64,000 nt of DNA from PALSA-600 sp963789585 (GCA_963789585.1 CAWBLB010000008.1:62001-126000); one strand, 5' to 3'; positions 44,001-51,883 are shown, numbered from the stretch's first letter. The notes: generated by a model not told the origin, from the sequence alone. Translations and numbers: made by a program.

Positions 44001-44420
44001 GTGACGCTGATTCTTTCGGGGAGGACATTTCGCGATGAGCTCACGGACTACGAGCGCTGGCTGCGTACCACTTATGCCGCTGTTGGCCTATCGTGGGAGC
44101 GTGTCGCCGTCTTCGAGCGGCCGTTCGGCCCGAACTTCGTGCGCGGCTGGTTGCCCGGTTCCGAGGTCGACGATCTCACGCGACTCGAACCGAGGTTCGA
44201 AGAGATTCTCGCAGGGTCGGCTGGCGGGTGGGTGAATCTCGAGGCCGAGACGATCTATGACGGCGTCCTCATCTCGCGATCGTCTGGCGCCCCGAACCCG
44301 GTGCGCTGCGAACGAAACCCCTCTCGATCACTCGAAGCGGATTCTCGAGAGAGCAGGTTGAACGGCTGGCTCGCCCGGCAACGCCGCCTGCCTGGACGTA
44401 GCCTCAGTACGGAGACTTGA
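44001..44420 (+). CDS. Hypothetical protein, possibly with a scrambled tail
   Basis: A 139-residue open frame. The first 90 residues are plausible protein sequence (DELTDYERWLRTTYAAVGLS, PFGPNFVRGWLPGSEVDDL), and the last 40 are Arg/Ser-rich as in non-coding DNA, so the gene may be truncated. It lies next to the att remnant and converges on vapC, with a 17-base overlap of the two stops. No known family. Confidence 0.4.
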   Translation: MTLILSGRTFRDELTDYERWLRTTYAAVGLSWERVAVFERPFGPNFVRGWLPGSEVDDLTRLEPRFEEILAGSAGGWVNLEAETIYDGVLISRSSGAPNPVRCERNPSRSLEADSRESRLNGWLARQRRLPGRSLSTET

Positions 44421-44781
44421 GGCCTGGGATCATCGGGAAGTGGCGCACGTTGGTTGTCAGCAGATCTGACCCCAGGAGGAGTGCGGTCGCCGCGATGAGG
44501 TAGTCGGCGGCGTCAATTCCGCTGTGAGCGCGGCGGTACCTTCGAACCAGCTCTCCGGCTGCCCGAGCGACGTCCTCGTCGACCGCGATCCAGGAGACCG
44601 CCGAGAAGAACTGCTCGAGCGCTTGGAGTTCGTCGTCTAGAACGCCCGCGACCAGTTCGAACCGGACAACCTCGCTGGCGGCGAGGGTCTCGTTGTTCTC
44701 GACGAGTCCTCTCAGGAGGTCGACGGCGGCGTGGTCTCCGCGGAGGTGATCTACGGCGACGGTCGTGTCGAGGAGCTTCAC
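44404..44781 (-). CDS. vapC: PIN-domain VapC toxin
   Basis: A 125-residue PIN-domain ribonuclease. The acidic residues at the expected places are LLDTTVAVDHLRG (first Asp), the Glu in VVRFELVAG, and the late Asp pair in SGIDAADYLIAATALLLG with the final TTNVRHF. The start overlaps the stop of the upstream antitoxin gene (ATGA). The pair lies in the decayed element between 43.87 and 46.8 kb. Confidence 0.87.
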   Translation of the reverse strand: MKLLDTTVAVDHLRGDHAAVDLLRGLVENNETLAASEVVRFELVAGVLDDELQALEQFFSAVSWIAVDEDVARAAGELVRRYRRAHSGIDAADYLIAATALLLGSDLLTTNVRHFPMIPGLKSPY

Positions 44782-45038
44782 TCGAGCCCGAGGCGGCTCA
44801 GGCGCTCTTCGAGATCGCCGCGGACCGAGTTCACGTACTCGCTCCCGCTCAAGCGGCGGCCCCGCCAGGAGCCAGCGCTCGCCTCGAGCGCGTGGAGCTT
44901 GTCGGCCTTCGAGGGCCGTCCGAACGTACTCCGGACCGCACGCCGGATGAGCTCGGAACGGGAAGCGCCCGTCGCGCGGGCAACCGTGTCGAGGAGCTCG
45001 AGCTCGTCACTCCCGAGGTAGATCTGCGTTCTACCCAC
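44778..45038 (-). CDS. vapB: VapB-type ribbon-helix-helix antitoxin
   Basis: An 86-residue antitoxin. The N-terminal RHH motif (TQIYLGSDELELLDTVA, TGASRSELIRRAVRSTFG) is followed by a helical toxin-neutralising tail. The GTG at 45038 is 6 nt after TATAGT on the minus strand, hence a probable leaderless transcript. An open frame to 45197 runs into transposase remnants and is rejected. Confidence 0.8.
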   Translation of the reverse strand: MGRTQIYLGSDELELLDTVARATGASRSELIRRAVRSTFGRPSKADKLHALEASAGSWRGRRLSGSEYVNSVRGDLEERLSRLGLE

Positions 45039-45044
45039 GGTGTT

Positions 45045-45065
45045 ACTATACACCACTGTGTGGTG
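45045..45065 (-). promoter_or_regulatory. -10 box and operator of vapBC
   Basis: TATAGT lies on the minus strand at 45045-45050, 6 nt before the GTG. Just upstream is a perfect inverted repeat CACCAC-TGT-GTGGTG (45051-45065), a likely VapB operator. Confidence 0.6.
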
Positions 45066-45098
45066 GCTGCCAGCTCGGTCGTCCCGAAACTGACCGCC

Positions 45099-45227
45099 CT
45101 CCAAGGCGACCTGGTCGAATACCTTCACTACTACAACTACGACCGCGCCCACACCGGCCGACTCACCAAAGGCAGAATCCCCGGCGAGATCGTCCACGGC
45201 GCCAAGAAAATGCGAGTCACGAGATGA
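45099..45227 (+). pseudogene. C-terminal fragment of an IS481/IS3-type transposase
   Basis: About 42 codons match the end of an integrase-core transposase: EYLHYYNYDRAHTGR followed by LTKGRIPGEIVHGAKKMR. The catalytic DDE residues and the rest of the protein are missing. It adjoins the vapB promoter. Confidence 0.75.
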
Positions 45228-45237
45228 GCAACCGTCG

Positions 45238-45450
45238 CTACATCTCGGGGTCAGGACAAGCTAGGCCCAGCGGATCTTGGCGGGGCGGTGCGCTTCGGGC
45301 CACCCCGCCAACCCTGATCTGAGGAGACGGCGCAGCGCCTAGGGGCCGACTTCCCGCCGGCGCCTTCCTGACCGCCTCATCCGACCGCTGCCGGTCGGAC
45401 ACGTGCGCGTAGACCCGGAGCGTCACGTTCGCGTCCTCGTGTCCAATGCG
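45238..45450 (-). pseudogene. C-terminal fragment of a tyrosine recombinase
   Basis: The sequence RIGHEDANVTLRVYAHVSD (first residue near 45450) matches the end of phage-type integrases, with the last catalytic His and the tyrosine. A stop at 45454-45456 and the lack of the rest show it is a stub. It belongs to the older element at this site. Confidence 0.75.
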
Positions 45451-45612
45451 GTTTCAGCACCGAGGGTCTAGCGAATCACAGAGTGCGCGACGGGCGCCGC
45501 GTCCGGCTTGGGCAGCTCGAGCGAGCCTCCGCCCGGGCAAAGGCGGCACATGCCGGCGCGAACAGCGGCTCTGCAGGCGCCGCTCTATACTCGGCGGCGG
45601 GGCGGACGCGGC

Positions 45613-46668
45613 GTGCGCGGACGCCTCCGGTCGGTCGAGCGAGGGGCGGTCGCGACGGCAACGGAGGACAACACACTCAGCCTGCTTCAGGCACGGGTCG
45701 AATCGCTGGAGCGCGAGGTGACACTTCTGCACGAGGCCCGTCGTCGGGCAGCGCGCAACGAGCGGATCGCCGCCACGATGGAGTGGATACGCCGCGTCGA
45801 CGTGCCCGCCGGCGCGCTCGTCTCGGTTGTCATGAGCACGCATGATCGCGCGGACGTCGTCGGCCGGGCGATCGCCTCGGTCCAGGCGCAGTCCTACCCG
45901 AACTGGGAGCTCGTGGTGATCGACCACGACAGCGCCGACGAGACGCCGGCCGTGCTCGCCGCCGTGCGCGACGAGCGCGTGCGAAGCGAACGCGTGACGA
46001 CGAGCCACAGCGAGGCGCTCAACAGAGGTCTCGCACGCGCGCGCGGCGAGATTGTCGCCTACCTCGACGACGACAACATCATGCATCCGGACTGGCTACG
46101 GTCGGTGGTATGGGCATTCGGCGACCGCCCCGACATCGACGTCCTGTACGGCGCCGTGGTCGTCCAGTACGGCCACCTCGACGACGGTCACGACTACAAC
46201 TTCATGCCGCACATCAACCTGCTGCCGTGGAGTCGGACGACGGTCGAGCAGCAGGCGATCACCGACCACGGCGCCGTCGCTCACCGGGCCGGTCTCGACG
46301 AGGCGCGTTTCGTCGAACTGCCGGCCGCACGCGACTGGGAGATGATGCTGCGGCTGACGGCCACGCGCGGCGCGCTCGCGCTGCCGGCGCTCGCGTTGAT
46401 GTACTTCGAGGACGCCCCCGACCGGGTCACCGACCGGGTCGATCACCCGGCGATTCAGGCGGAGATCGCAGCGGCGCACGGCCTGGCGGCGCCGCGGCCC
46501 TACCTGGGCGGGCGCCGGGGGCTTCTGCTTCGGATCAGCGAGCTCGAGTCGGCCAACGCCGAGCAAAGCGATGCGCTGCGCCGGGTCACGGAGGAGCGAG
46601 ATGCGCTTGCTCGCGAGCGCGATCGGCTCGGGCCCGATGCGGTTGCGCGGACAGCGCCGCCGGCCTAG
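45613..46668 (+). CDS. Family 2 glycosyltransferase with coiled-coil ends
   Basis: A protein of about 351 residues. The GT2 core has VSVVMSTHDRADVVGRAIASV, the donor-binding VVIDHDSADETPAVL, and YLDDDNIMHPDWL with the metal-binding DDD. It has helical coiled-coil-like regions before (about 45 residues) and after the core. The GTG at 45613 is chosen because the region before it is Arg-rich and non-coding-like; ATG at 45550 is an alternative. It sits between the older integrase stub and the left end of the newer element. Confidence 0.75.
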   Translation: MRGRLRSVERGAVATATEDNTLSLLQARVESLEREVTLLHEARRRAARNERIAATMEWIRRVDVPAGALVSVVMSTHDRADVVGRAIASVQAQSYPNWELVVIDHDSADETPAVLAAVRDERVRSERVTTSHSEALNRGLARARGEIVAYLDDDNIMHPDWLRSVVWAFGDRPDIDVLYGAVVVQYGHLDDGHDYNFMPHINLLPWSRTTVEQQAITDHGAVAHRAGLDEARFVELPAARDWEMMLRLTATRGALALPALALMYFEDAPDRVTDRVDHPAIQAEIAAAHGLAAPRPYLGGRRGLLLRISELESANAEQSDALRRVTEERDALARERDRLGPDAVARTAPPA

Positions 46669-46783
46669 CCAGATCGCGCGGAGCACCGGGCTGTTCTGCT
46701 CGCAAGACGCTCGTGCGGCGACCCGAACAACCAGCGCCACCAAGCACGGACCACGAAAACCCTTGATTACCAGGGATTTCTTG

Positions 46784-46805
46784 ATGCGCCCGGCAGGAAT
46801 CGAAC
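46784..46805. other. attL: 22-bp copy of the tRNA-Arg 3' end
   Basis: ATGCGCCCGGCAGGAATCGA plus two further bases is identical to 55041-55062, in the same orientation. It would be the left attachment site of the 8.3-kb element that used the tRNA gene. Confidence 0.8.
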
Positions 46806-46835
46806 ACCCCTGCAAATGAGCACTTGTTCTCGGCC

Positions 46836-46860
46836 GGGAACAGCACCGGGGACAGCACCG
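46836..46860. repeat. Left arm-type repeat pair
   Basis: Two direct copies of a GG(A/G)ACAGCACCG unit, 31 bases inside the left attachment site. The same pair occurs 77 bases inside the right site. It resembles integrase arm-binding sites. Confidence 0.6.
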
Positions 46861-46959
46861 TCTGCGCATGGACGGGCTCGTTTGGCACATTCTCGGCCTT
46901 CGCACAGCATGTAGTAGTCAGCTCCGTGGCTCTACACGAGGCGCGTTTACACTCGAGGC

Positions 46960-47333
46960 GTGTCTCCGGACCGTGTCCAACGAGCCGCGGTGGCGTTCTT
47001 GGATCAGTTCATCGCGCGGGGCGCCGCGCCCGACGTTCGCACTCTCAGCGAGCAACTCCGGACTGAGCCTGCGGCTCAGCACCGCCTGCGCGATCAACTT
47101 CCAGCCGGGGACCCCGTCGGAGCGCCAAGCGTTCGATGCGATGACGGCCTTCTTCACGGCTGAGTGGGAACGTGACGGGCAGCAGCAGTTCGAATCGCAG
47201 GGTCCCGACCTTGTCGAGCTGATCTCGTGGACGTCATGGGGCTCTACAACCGACGAGGGGGCGCAAGTAACCTCAGATCCGGCCCCAATGGCATGACTGG
47301 CTCGAGCGTGTCGAAGCGACGAGGCGTTCGTAA
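46960..47333 (+). pseudogene. Frameshifted hypothetical gene
   Basis: Coding-like sequence in three successive frames: from GTG 46960 (AVAFLDQFIARGAAPDVRTL) to about 47080, then a second frame (FQPGTPSERQAFDAMTAFF to TSDPA) to about 47283, then a third frame (QWHDWLERVEATRRS) to the stop at 47331-47333. At least two indels are needed. The start still has the TACACT box 6 nt before it (46948-46953). It is therefore a recently broken gene. Unknown function. Confidence 0.55.
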
Positions 47334-47358
47334 GCCTCAGTTTTCGCTCACTTATCGC

Positions 47359-47364
47359 TACACT
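47359..47364 (+). promoter_or_regulatory. -10 box of the Xre-RES pair
   Basis: TACACT ends exactly 6 nt before the antitoxin ATG at 47371. The arrangement is the same as for the other toxin-antitoxin pairs in this window. Confidence 0.45.
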
Positions 47365-47370
47365 GATCGT

Positions 47371-47709
47371 ATGACTACAGCATTCGCAGAGGAAGCGATC
47401 CGGATTCGCGACACCGGCCACCTGAGCGACCGCGACATCGCGCGCGCGACCGGAGCGGGGGTGAGCACGGTCGGCGCTTGGCTGCGTCGGACCCGCTCGC
47501 CGCGTGGCGAGCGCGCGGAACGTCTCGTCGAGCTCTCGGCGATCGTCGAACGCCTGGCGCGCGTCATCGATCCGGACTACATCCCTGTCTGGCTCCACAA
47601 GCCCGTGCCGGCGCTCGGTAACGAGAAGCCGATCGACCTTCTCGCGCGGGGTGAGTGGCAGCCGGTCGTGCGGGTGATCTCCGGACTCGAGTCCCCCGGC
47701 TTCTCGTAG
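47371..47709 (+). CDS. Xre/MbcA/ParS-type antitoxin (RES partner)
   Basis: A 112-residue protein. Residues 1-50 form a HTH (LSDRDIARATGAGVSTVGAWLR), and residues 70-112 have the toxin-binding domain pattern of DUF2384-type antitoxins: WLHKPVPALGNEKPIDLLARGE. The ATG lies 6 nt after its -10 box. The next gene begins 4 bases later and is the toxin. Together they form a RES-Xre module. Confidence 0.78.
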   Translation: MTTAFAEEAIRIRDTGHLSDRDIARATGAGVSTVGAWLRRTRSPRGERAERLVELSAIVERLARVIDPDYIPVWLHKPVPALGNEKPIDLLARGEWQPVVRVISGLESPGFS

Positions 47710-47713
47710 AGGC

Positions 47714-48241
47714 GTGCCGCTCGACGTCGATCCGGCGCCGGTCCGCGGCGTCTGGTTTCGTCACGTTCCGGCGGGAGGTGAGCCGCTCCATCGGCCTGAG
47801 CTCCCCGGAAGCGCCCGCTGGCAGCGCGGCGAGGTCGTCGAGGGCTTCTACCTCGCCGACTCCGAGGAGACAACCTGGGCCGAGTGGTACCGCTGGCTCG
47901 CCGAGTTCGCGATCCCGCCGATGCGGCAGCTCCCGCGAGACCTCTGGAGATTCGAGATCGACATCGAGCGCGTAGCCAACCTGTCGACGCCGGAGCAGCT
48001 CGCGCGCGTCAAGCTCAAGCCACCGGTGCCCGATCGCCAGCAGTGGCCCGCCTACCAGGCGGTGGGCGAGACGCTGTTCGCCGAGCGTTGGGCAGGTGTT
48101 CTCTTCGCGTCCGCGGCCCGAACCGACTCGGTCGCGCTTTGCCTCTTCCGATCCAGCGATCGACTGGCAGGAGTACGGCCGCTGCGTCCGCCGGTCCGCG
48201 TCGACGAACCACCCGCGCCGCCGCGCGGGCTTCGCGCCTGA
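47714..48241 (+). CDS. RES-domain toxin
   Basis: A 175-residue toxin of the RES family, named after conserved Arg, Glu and Ser. The Arg is in GVWFRHVPAGG, the Glu in DSEETTWAEWYRW, and the Ser in VLFASAARTDSVAL. Characterised RES toxins degrade NAD+. It follows the antitoxin gene at once. The last 25 residues are Pro/Arg-rich and may be partly a read-through tail, but the RES core is complete. Confidence 0.75.
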   Translation: MPLDVDPAPVRGVWFRHVPAGGEPLHRPELPGSARWQRGEVVEGFYLADSEETTWAEWYRWLAEFAIPPMRQLPRDLWRFEIDIERVANLSTPEQLARVKLKPPVPDRQQWPAYQAVGETLFAERWAGVLFASAARTDSVALCLFRSSDRLAGVRPLRPPVRVDEPPAPPRGLRA

Positions 48242-48254
48242 GTCGACGACAGCG

Positions 48255-49301
48255 TCAGGCTCCCCCGAGAAGTTCGGCGTAGTCGAGCTCCGCCTCGTCA
48301 GCAAGCACATGGCTGTACGTGTTCGCCGTAACGGCAAGGTTCCGCTGGCCGACGTGCTCGCCGATTCGCGCCCACGGGACGCCGGCCAGGTGGAGGAGGG
48401 AGACGCGGCGATGGCGGAGGTCGTGCGGCGAGAACGCCGGTACGCCTGCGGCGGTGCAGGCGCGGGTGACCGCGGTTCGGAAGCGGTCGCCGCCGAAGCC
48501 TTGGAAGACACGCCGGTCGGGAGTACGGTCTTCGCGCGGCACCAGCTCGCAGACGGCGTCGAAGATGAGGGGCGGAACTCCGACCCAGCGCGCCCGGCCC
48601 GTCTTCGACGCGACGCGCGAGACGCGCCAGCGCTGCCGCGGCTCGTCGAGGTCGCCCCAGACGAGCTGCTCGAGCTCGCCGAGACGCATGCCCGTAGCGT
48701 CGAGCACCAGGAGCGGGATGCGGCAGCGCGACGGCAGCAGCTCGTGAACGGCGAGGACATGCTCGGCGGTGGGAGGGACGATCTCCGGACGCTCCTGGCG
48801 CGGCAGCCGCACCTTGACCTTGTCGCGCGCCGGATTGGGCGCGATGCCCTCGTGGTCGAGGATCATCCCGAGGGCGAGCAGGCTCTTGCGAACAGTCTCC
48901 CGCGCCTTGCCCTTCGCGGATAACGCGCCGACGAGGTCTGCGACCTCCGCGGCAGTGATCGCGTCGACGCGCCGGTCGCCGAGGATGGGGAGGAGCATCC
49001 GGACGGCGCTTCGGTGCTGAAGGCGTGTGTTCTCGGCAACGTCGACGCGGCTTTCCTGCCAGCGCCGCGCGGCCTCGCGCAGCGTCGGAGCTAGGGCCCG
49101 CTCGGCGGGGATGCCGAGGTCAGGGACTCGCTGAGCCGCGAGCTCGCCCGAGATCCAGCCGGCGCGGATCGTCGCCTCGCGCTTGGTCGCGAATGAGCCG
49201 CCGTAGCGGATCCGCGCCTCACGCCCTCCGAACCGGAACTCGACGCGGTAGCGCTTGCCGCCGTCCTTCGTCGGCCGGGTCCTGATCCAGACGCTAGCCA
49301 T
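48255..49301 (-). CDS. Tyrosine recombinase (integrase)
   Basis: A 348-residue phage-type integrase. It has an arm-binding N-terminal domain (RYRVEFRFGGREARIRYGGSF), a core-binding SAM-like region, and the catalytic domain with Arg in ATGMRLGELEQL, Lys in SKTGRARW, the HDLRH box, and Tyr in NTYSHV. The usual His of the GH box is Gln here (HVGQRNL). The enzyme would catalyse the insertion at the tRNA-Arg. It overlaps nothing, and a small HTH gene sits 6 bases before its start. Confidence 0.9.
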   Translation of the reverse strand: MASVWIRTRPTKDGGKRYRVEFRFGGREARIRYGGSFATKREATIRAGWISGELAAQRVPDLGIPAERALAPTLREAARRWQESRVDVAENTRLQHRSAVRMLLPILGDRRVDAITAAEVADLVGALSAKGKARETVRKSLLALGMILDHEGIAPNPARDKVKVRLPRQERPEIVPPTAEHVLAVHELLPSRCRIPLLVLDATGMRLGELEQLVWGDLDEPRQRWRVSRVASKTGRARWVGVPPLIFDAVCELVPREDRTPDRRVFQGFGGDRFRTAVTRACTAAGVPAFSPHDLRHRRVSLLHLAGVPWARIGEHVGQRNLAVTANTYSHVLADEAELDYAELLGGA

Positions 49302-49307
49302 CGCCGC

Positions 49308-49670
49308 TCACGATGCCTGCGCCATCGGGCGGACGCGATCGTCGCGGTAGGTGAACTCCTCGACGAGCTCGCGGTACTGGTCGGCGTGTATCAGCGGGCG
49401 GGAATACCCGGGAAGCGCCACGACCGGGAGCGCACGGAACACGGCGTCCACGGCCCGCCGTTCAAGGCCAAGCTCCCGAAGATGTGTTCGGGTGAGCAGC
49501 GCCCCTGGCGTCTCGAGGAGCTCCCTCGCCGTGAGGTGGCCACGGGAAGCCGGGGCCGCGGGTGAGGGATGAGGTTCTGTCGGCACCAGCTCGGGGCTTG
49601 CCTGGAGAGTCTCCGCCCAGTCATCGAGGCTCAGTTGCCCGGGAGTCTCTCCCGCGTTACCTCGTGCCAT
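49308..49670 (-). CDS. Small DNA-binding protein next to the integrase
   Basis: A 120-residue protein. Residues 45-115 form a HTH-like domain (TARELLETPGALLTRTHLRELGLERRAV, then a strand VVALPGYSRPLIHADQY). The ATG at 49670 is preceded by GAGGGG. It is upstream of, and close to, the integrase. It could be a recombination directionality factor or a repressor. Confidence 0.6.
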   Translation of the reverse strand: MARGNAGETPGQLSLDDWAETLQASPELVPTEPHPSPAAPASRGHLTARELLETPGALLTRTHLRELGLERRAVDAVFRALPVVALPGYSRPLIHADQYRELVEEFTYRDDRVRPMAQAS

Positions 49671-49744
49671 CGTTCCCCTCACTTGTCATGGCACAGTGAA
49701 GCTAGGAATCATATCAGTGACAGAGCACGGAATGTGGTCGGACG

Positions 49745-49750
49745 TAGAAT
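49745..49750 (+). promoter_or_regulatory. -10 box of the XRE-nucleotidyltransferase pair
   Basis: TAGAAT ends 6 nt before the GTG at 49757. Confidence 0.45.
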
Positions 49751-49756
49751 CCGGCC

Positions 49757-50056
49757 GTGAGAAGTGCCGACATCATCCGCGAGGCGCGGCTGCGCGCCGG
49801 CCTCACCCAGTACGAGCTCGCCGAGCGGTCCGGCCGTAAGCGCGGTGTGATCGCGCGGTGGGAACAGGGCACGGTCGCCCCGAGCGCCGAGACGCTCATC
49901 GAGCTCGTTCGCGCGTGTGGCTTCGACCTGCCCCTCGAACTCGTCCCGTACGAGCCTGCCGGCCTTGATCGGCTCGAGAAGAACTCGCGCCTCACGCCCG
50001 AACGGCGCGTCCGGCGGCACCAGAAGTCTCAGGACGAACACGGCGGCCGCGAATGA
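49757..50056 (+). CDS. XRE-family antitoxin-like regulator
   Basis: A 99-residue protein with a Cro/CI-type HTH at residues 5-60 (IIREARLRAGLTQYELAERSG, VIARWEQGTVAPSAETLIELV). The tail is charged. The stop overlaps the next start by ATGA. It would be the antitoxin or repressor of the following nucleotidyltransferase gene. Confidence 0.82.
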   Translation: MRSADIIREARLRAGLTQYELAERSGRKRGVIARWEQGTVAPSAETLIELVRACGFDLPLELVPYEPAGLDRLEKNSRLTPERRVRRHQKSQDEHGGRE

Positions 50057-50562
50057 CCCAGCAGCCCTTCGACCCGTACGCGACGCTCGAAGCGCTCGAG
50101 AGCCGCGGCGTGAGCTACGTGCTGATCGGCGCCTTCGCGCGAGTCATCCAGGGCACAGAGGAGCTCACTCGCGGCGTCGATCTAGCGCCCTCTCTGCGCG
50201 GCGACAACCTCACCCGTCTCTTCCTCGCCGTCGACGTTCTCGACGCGGTGCGCCCGGACGACGCGCCGGTGGTGCTCGACGGGCCGACCATCCGCGACGA
50301 ACCCGTGATCGAGCTCCGCGGACGCGGCGGCGAGCTCAAGATCGTTCCCGAGCCAGCCGGCACCCGCGGCGGCTACGACGACCTCCGGCGAGCCGCCAGC
50401 CGCGAACCCCTCGGCCGAGGCCTCCGACCGCTCGTCGCGTCAATCGGCGATCTTGCCCGTATGGCCGCTGCCCTTGGTCGCGAGCGCGACATGACGCCTC
50501 TACGTCAGCTCCGAATCCTCGCCGACCTCGACTGCGGCCGAGTTCGTGGGATCGAGCGCTGA
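50053..50562 (+). CDS. Nucleotidyltransferase-like protein (AbiEii/MNT type)
   Basis: A 169-residue protein with a minimal nucleotidyltransferase domain: LESRGVSYVLIGAFARVIQGTE followed by TRGVDLAPS, where the first Asp fits a metal ligand but the usual D-x-D is partly changed. The later DLARMAAALGRERDMTPLRQLRIL helix is common in MNT and AbiEii proteins. It is coupled to the XRE gene by ATGA. Such pairs can be toxin-antitoxin or phage-exclusion systems. Confidence 0.72.
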   Translation: MTQQPFDPYATLEALESRGVSYVLIGAFARVIQGTEELTRGVDLAPSLRGDNLTRLFLAVDVLDAVRPDDAPVVLDGPTIRDEPVIELRGRGGELKIVPEPAGTRGGYDDLRRAASREPLGRGLRPLVASIGDLARMAAALGRERDMTPLRQLRILADLDCGRVRGIER

Positions 50563-50659
50563 AGCGTCCAGCTTCACCCGTTGCGACGAGCAGCTTCCAA
50601 GGTCAGATGACCAGCGAGACACAGATGCACTCTTAGTGTAAAGCGCTCCATGATTGGTG

Positions 50660-50665
50660 TACGGT
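50660..50665 (+). promoter_or_regulatory. -10 box of the HTH-recombinase-domain gene
   Basis: TACGGT ends exactly 6 nt before the GTG at 50672. Confidence 0.4.
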
Positions 50666-50671
50666 GTCTGG

Positions 50672-51163
50672 GTGTCGAAGCGCCGCAGTCGCTTGGGCCC
50701 TCGGATCCCCGGCACGCCAAAGGCGACTGCGCCGCCTCCAGCGGATGAGCCGCCACCGGTCATCCGGTTGGCACCGCGCGTGGAGCGCCTCGCCTACACC
50801 CGTAGCCAGGCCGCCGAAGCGCTCGGTGTGAGCCGCTCCACCTTTCTTCGACGCGTCCTCCCTTTCGTAGAGACGATCGAAATGCCGTGGGGCGCAAAGC
50901 TGATCCCGGTCGACGAGCTCGAACGACTCATCGCCGCAGGTCGACGACCCGCTAGACCGCGCCCAACGCCGGCCCCCCGAGGTCGCCCGCGGCAACTGCC
51001 CAAACAGGTCGCCGAACGAATCCAGGCAGCGCACAGCGCCGGACGCAGCCTGGGTGAAATCGCACGCGAGCTCAACGCCGACGCTGTTCCAACCGCACAA
51101 GGCGGCCGGCAATGGTGGCCCTCCAGCGTTAGAACGGTACTGACCCGCGCCGGGCGTAAGTAA
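50672..51163 (+). CDS. Excisionase-like HTH fused to a serine-recombinase-type domain
   Basis: A 163-residue protein. The middle has a MerR/excisionase-like HTH (YTRSQAAEALGVSRSTFLRR). The C-terminal 50 residues match the DNA-binding helper region of large serine recombinases (IQAAHSAGRSLGEIARELN, then QWWPSSVRTVL). No catalytic Ser domain is present. The GTG at 50672 is chosen from its -10 box; an upstream ATG at 50651 overlaps that box. It probably binds DNA in the element's life cycle. Confidence 0.65.
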   Translation: MSKRRSRLGPRIPGTPKATAPPPADEPPPVIRLAPRVERLAYTRSQAAEALGVSRSTFLRRVLPFVETIEMPWGAKLIPVDELERLIAAGRRPARPRPTPAPRGRPRQLPKQVAERIQAAHSAGRSLGEIARELNADAVPTAQGGRQWWPSSVRTVLTRAGRK

Positions 51164-51329
51164 CGCTCGCGCAGCCGAGTCGCTGCCCTTGAGCGGCGAA
51201 GCGCGAGTCGCTGCAACGAGCAGCAGTTCGTTGCATGCGCCTCCTGCAGGCCAAGCAGGCGCCGCCATCGGAATCAGCCACTCACACACGCTTACGATCG
51301 GCCGTGAGTATGCCTCGCCGTGTTTTCTC

Positions 51330-51883
51330 CTACGTCTTGGTGACGGCCGTCAGAACGCCGAACAGACGGGAGTCCGGTAGAGAGCCAGGAGCGGTGATGC
51401 TGACGTGCACGATCCCCGGCCCGTAGGCCGCAAACAGATCTTTGTGGACTTCGCCCTTGACGACCGGGGCAGGGTCTCGAGCATCGCGATCGAGGCGCCT
51501 TTTACCGCCACGCTCTTGATCTTGACGCCGTGGATGACCTTCGAGCCGTGAATCGTTTCCATCTGTGCCTTGGTCCCCACCGCCTCGGACCCGGTGATGG
51601 TCGAGAGCGTGATCCCTGCCTTCAGATCCTTGCGTTCCCAGTTGCACACGTTGCCGTCGAAGACCCCCGCCTTGTATGCCTGGCCCCCCGCCTTCTTGAT
51701 CGCGGCCAGCGACGCCGTCTTGCAGAGGTTGTGGCCCTTCGTGAACATGGCGGCCGGCGGGTCGGAGGCGCTGGATCCCGAGGCGGAGGCGACCGGGAGG
51801 ACAATGGCTGCCGAGACCACCATCCCGACGACCAGCCAGGAATGCCGATCACGGCCTTGCAGGAGACGCCGTCCGGCCCTCAC
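51330..51883 (-). pseudogene. Secreted protein gene with a frameshift in a C4 run
   Basis: The first frame from GTG 51883 encodes a signal peptide and SASDPPAAMFTKGHNLCKTA up to about 51470. The sequence then continues in another frame (PVVKGEVHKDLFAAYGPGIV) to a stop at 51330-51332. The change falls at GGGG (51466-51469), so one base is missing or extra. It is either a real frameshift or a read error. The protein would be an exported protein of unknown function, about 180 aa. Confidence 0.6.

Noticed and set aside
46784..46860. A second tRNA gene
   Set aside because: Only the 3' T-arm and acceptor half is present; the anticodon arm and 5' half are missing, so it is an attachment-site copy.
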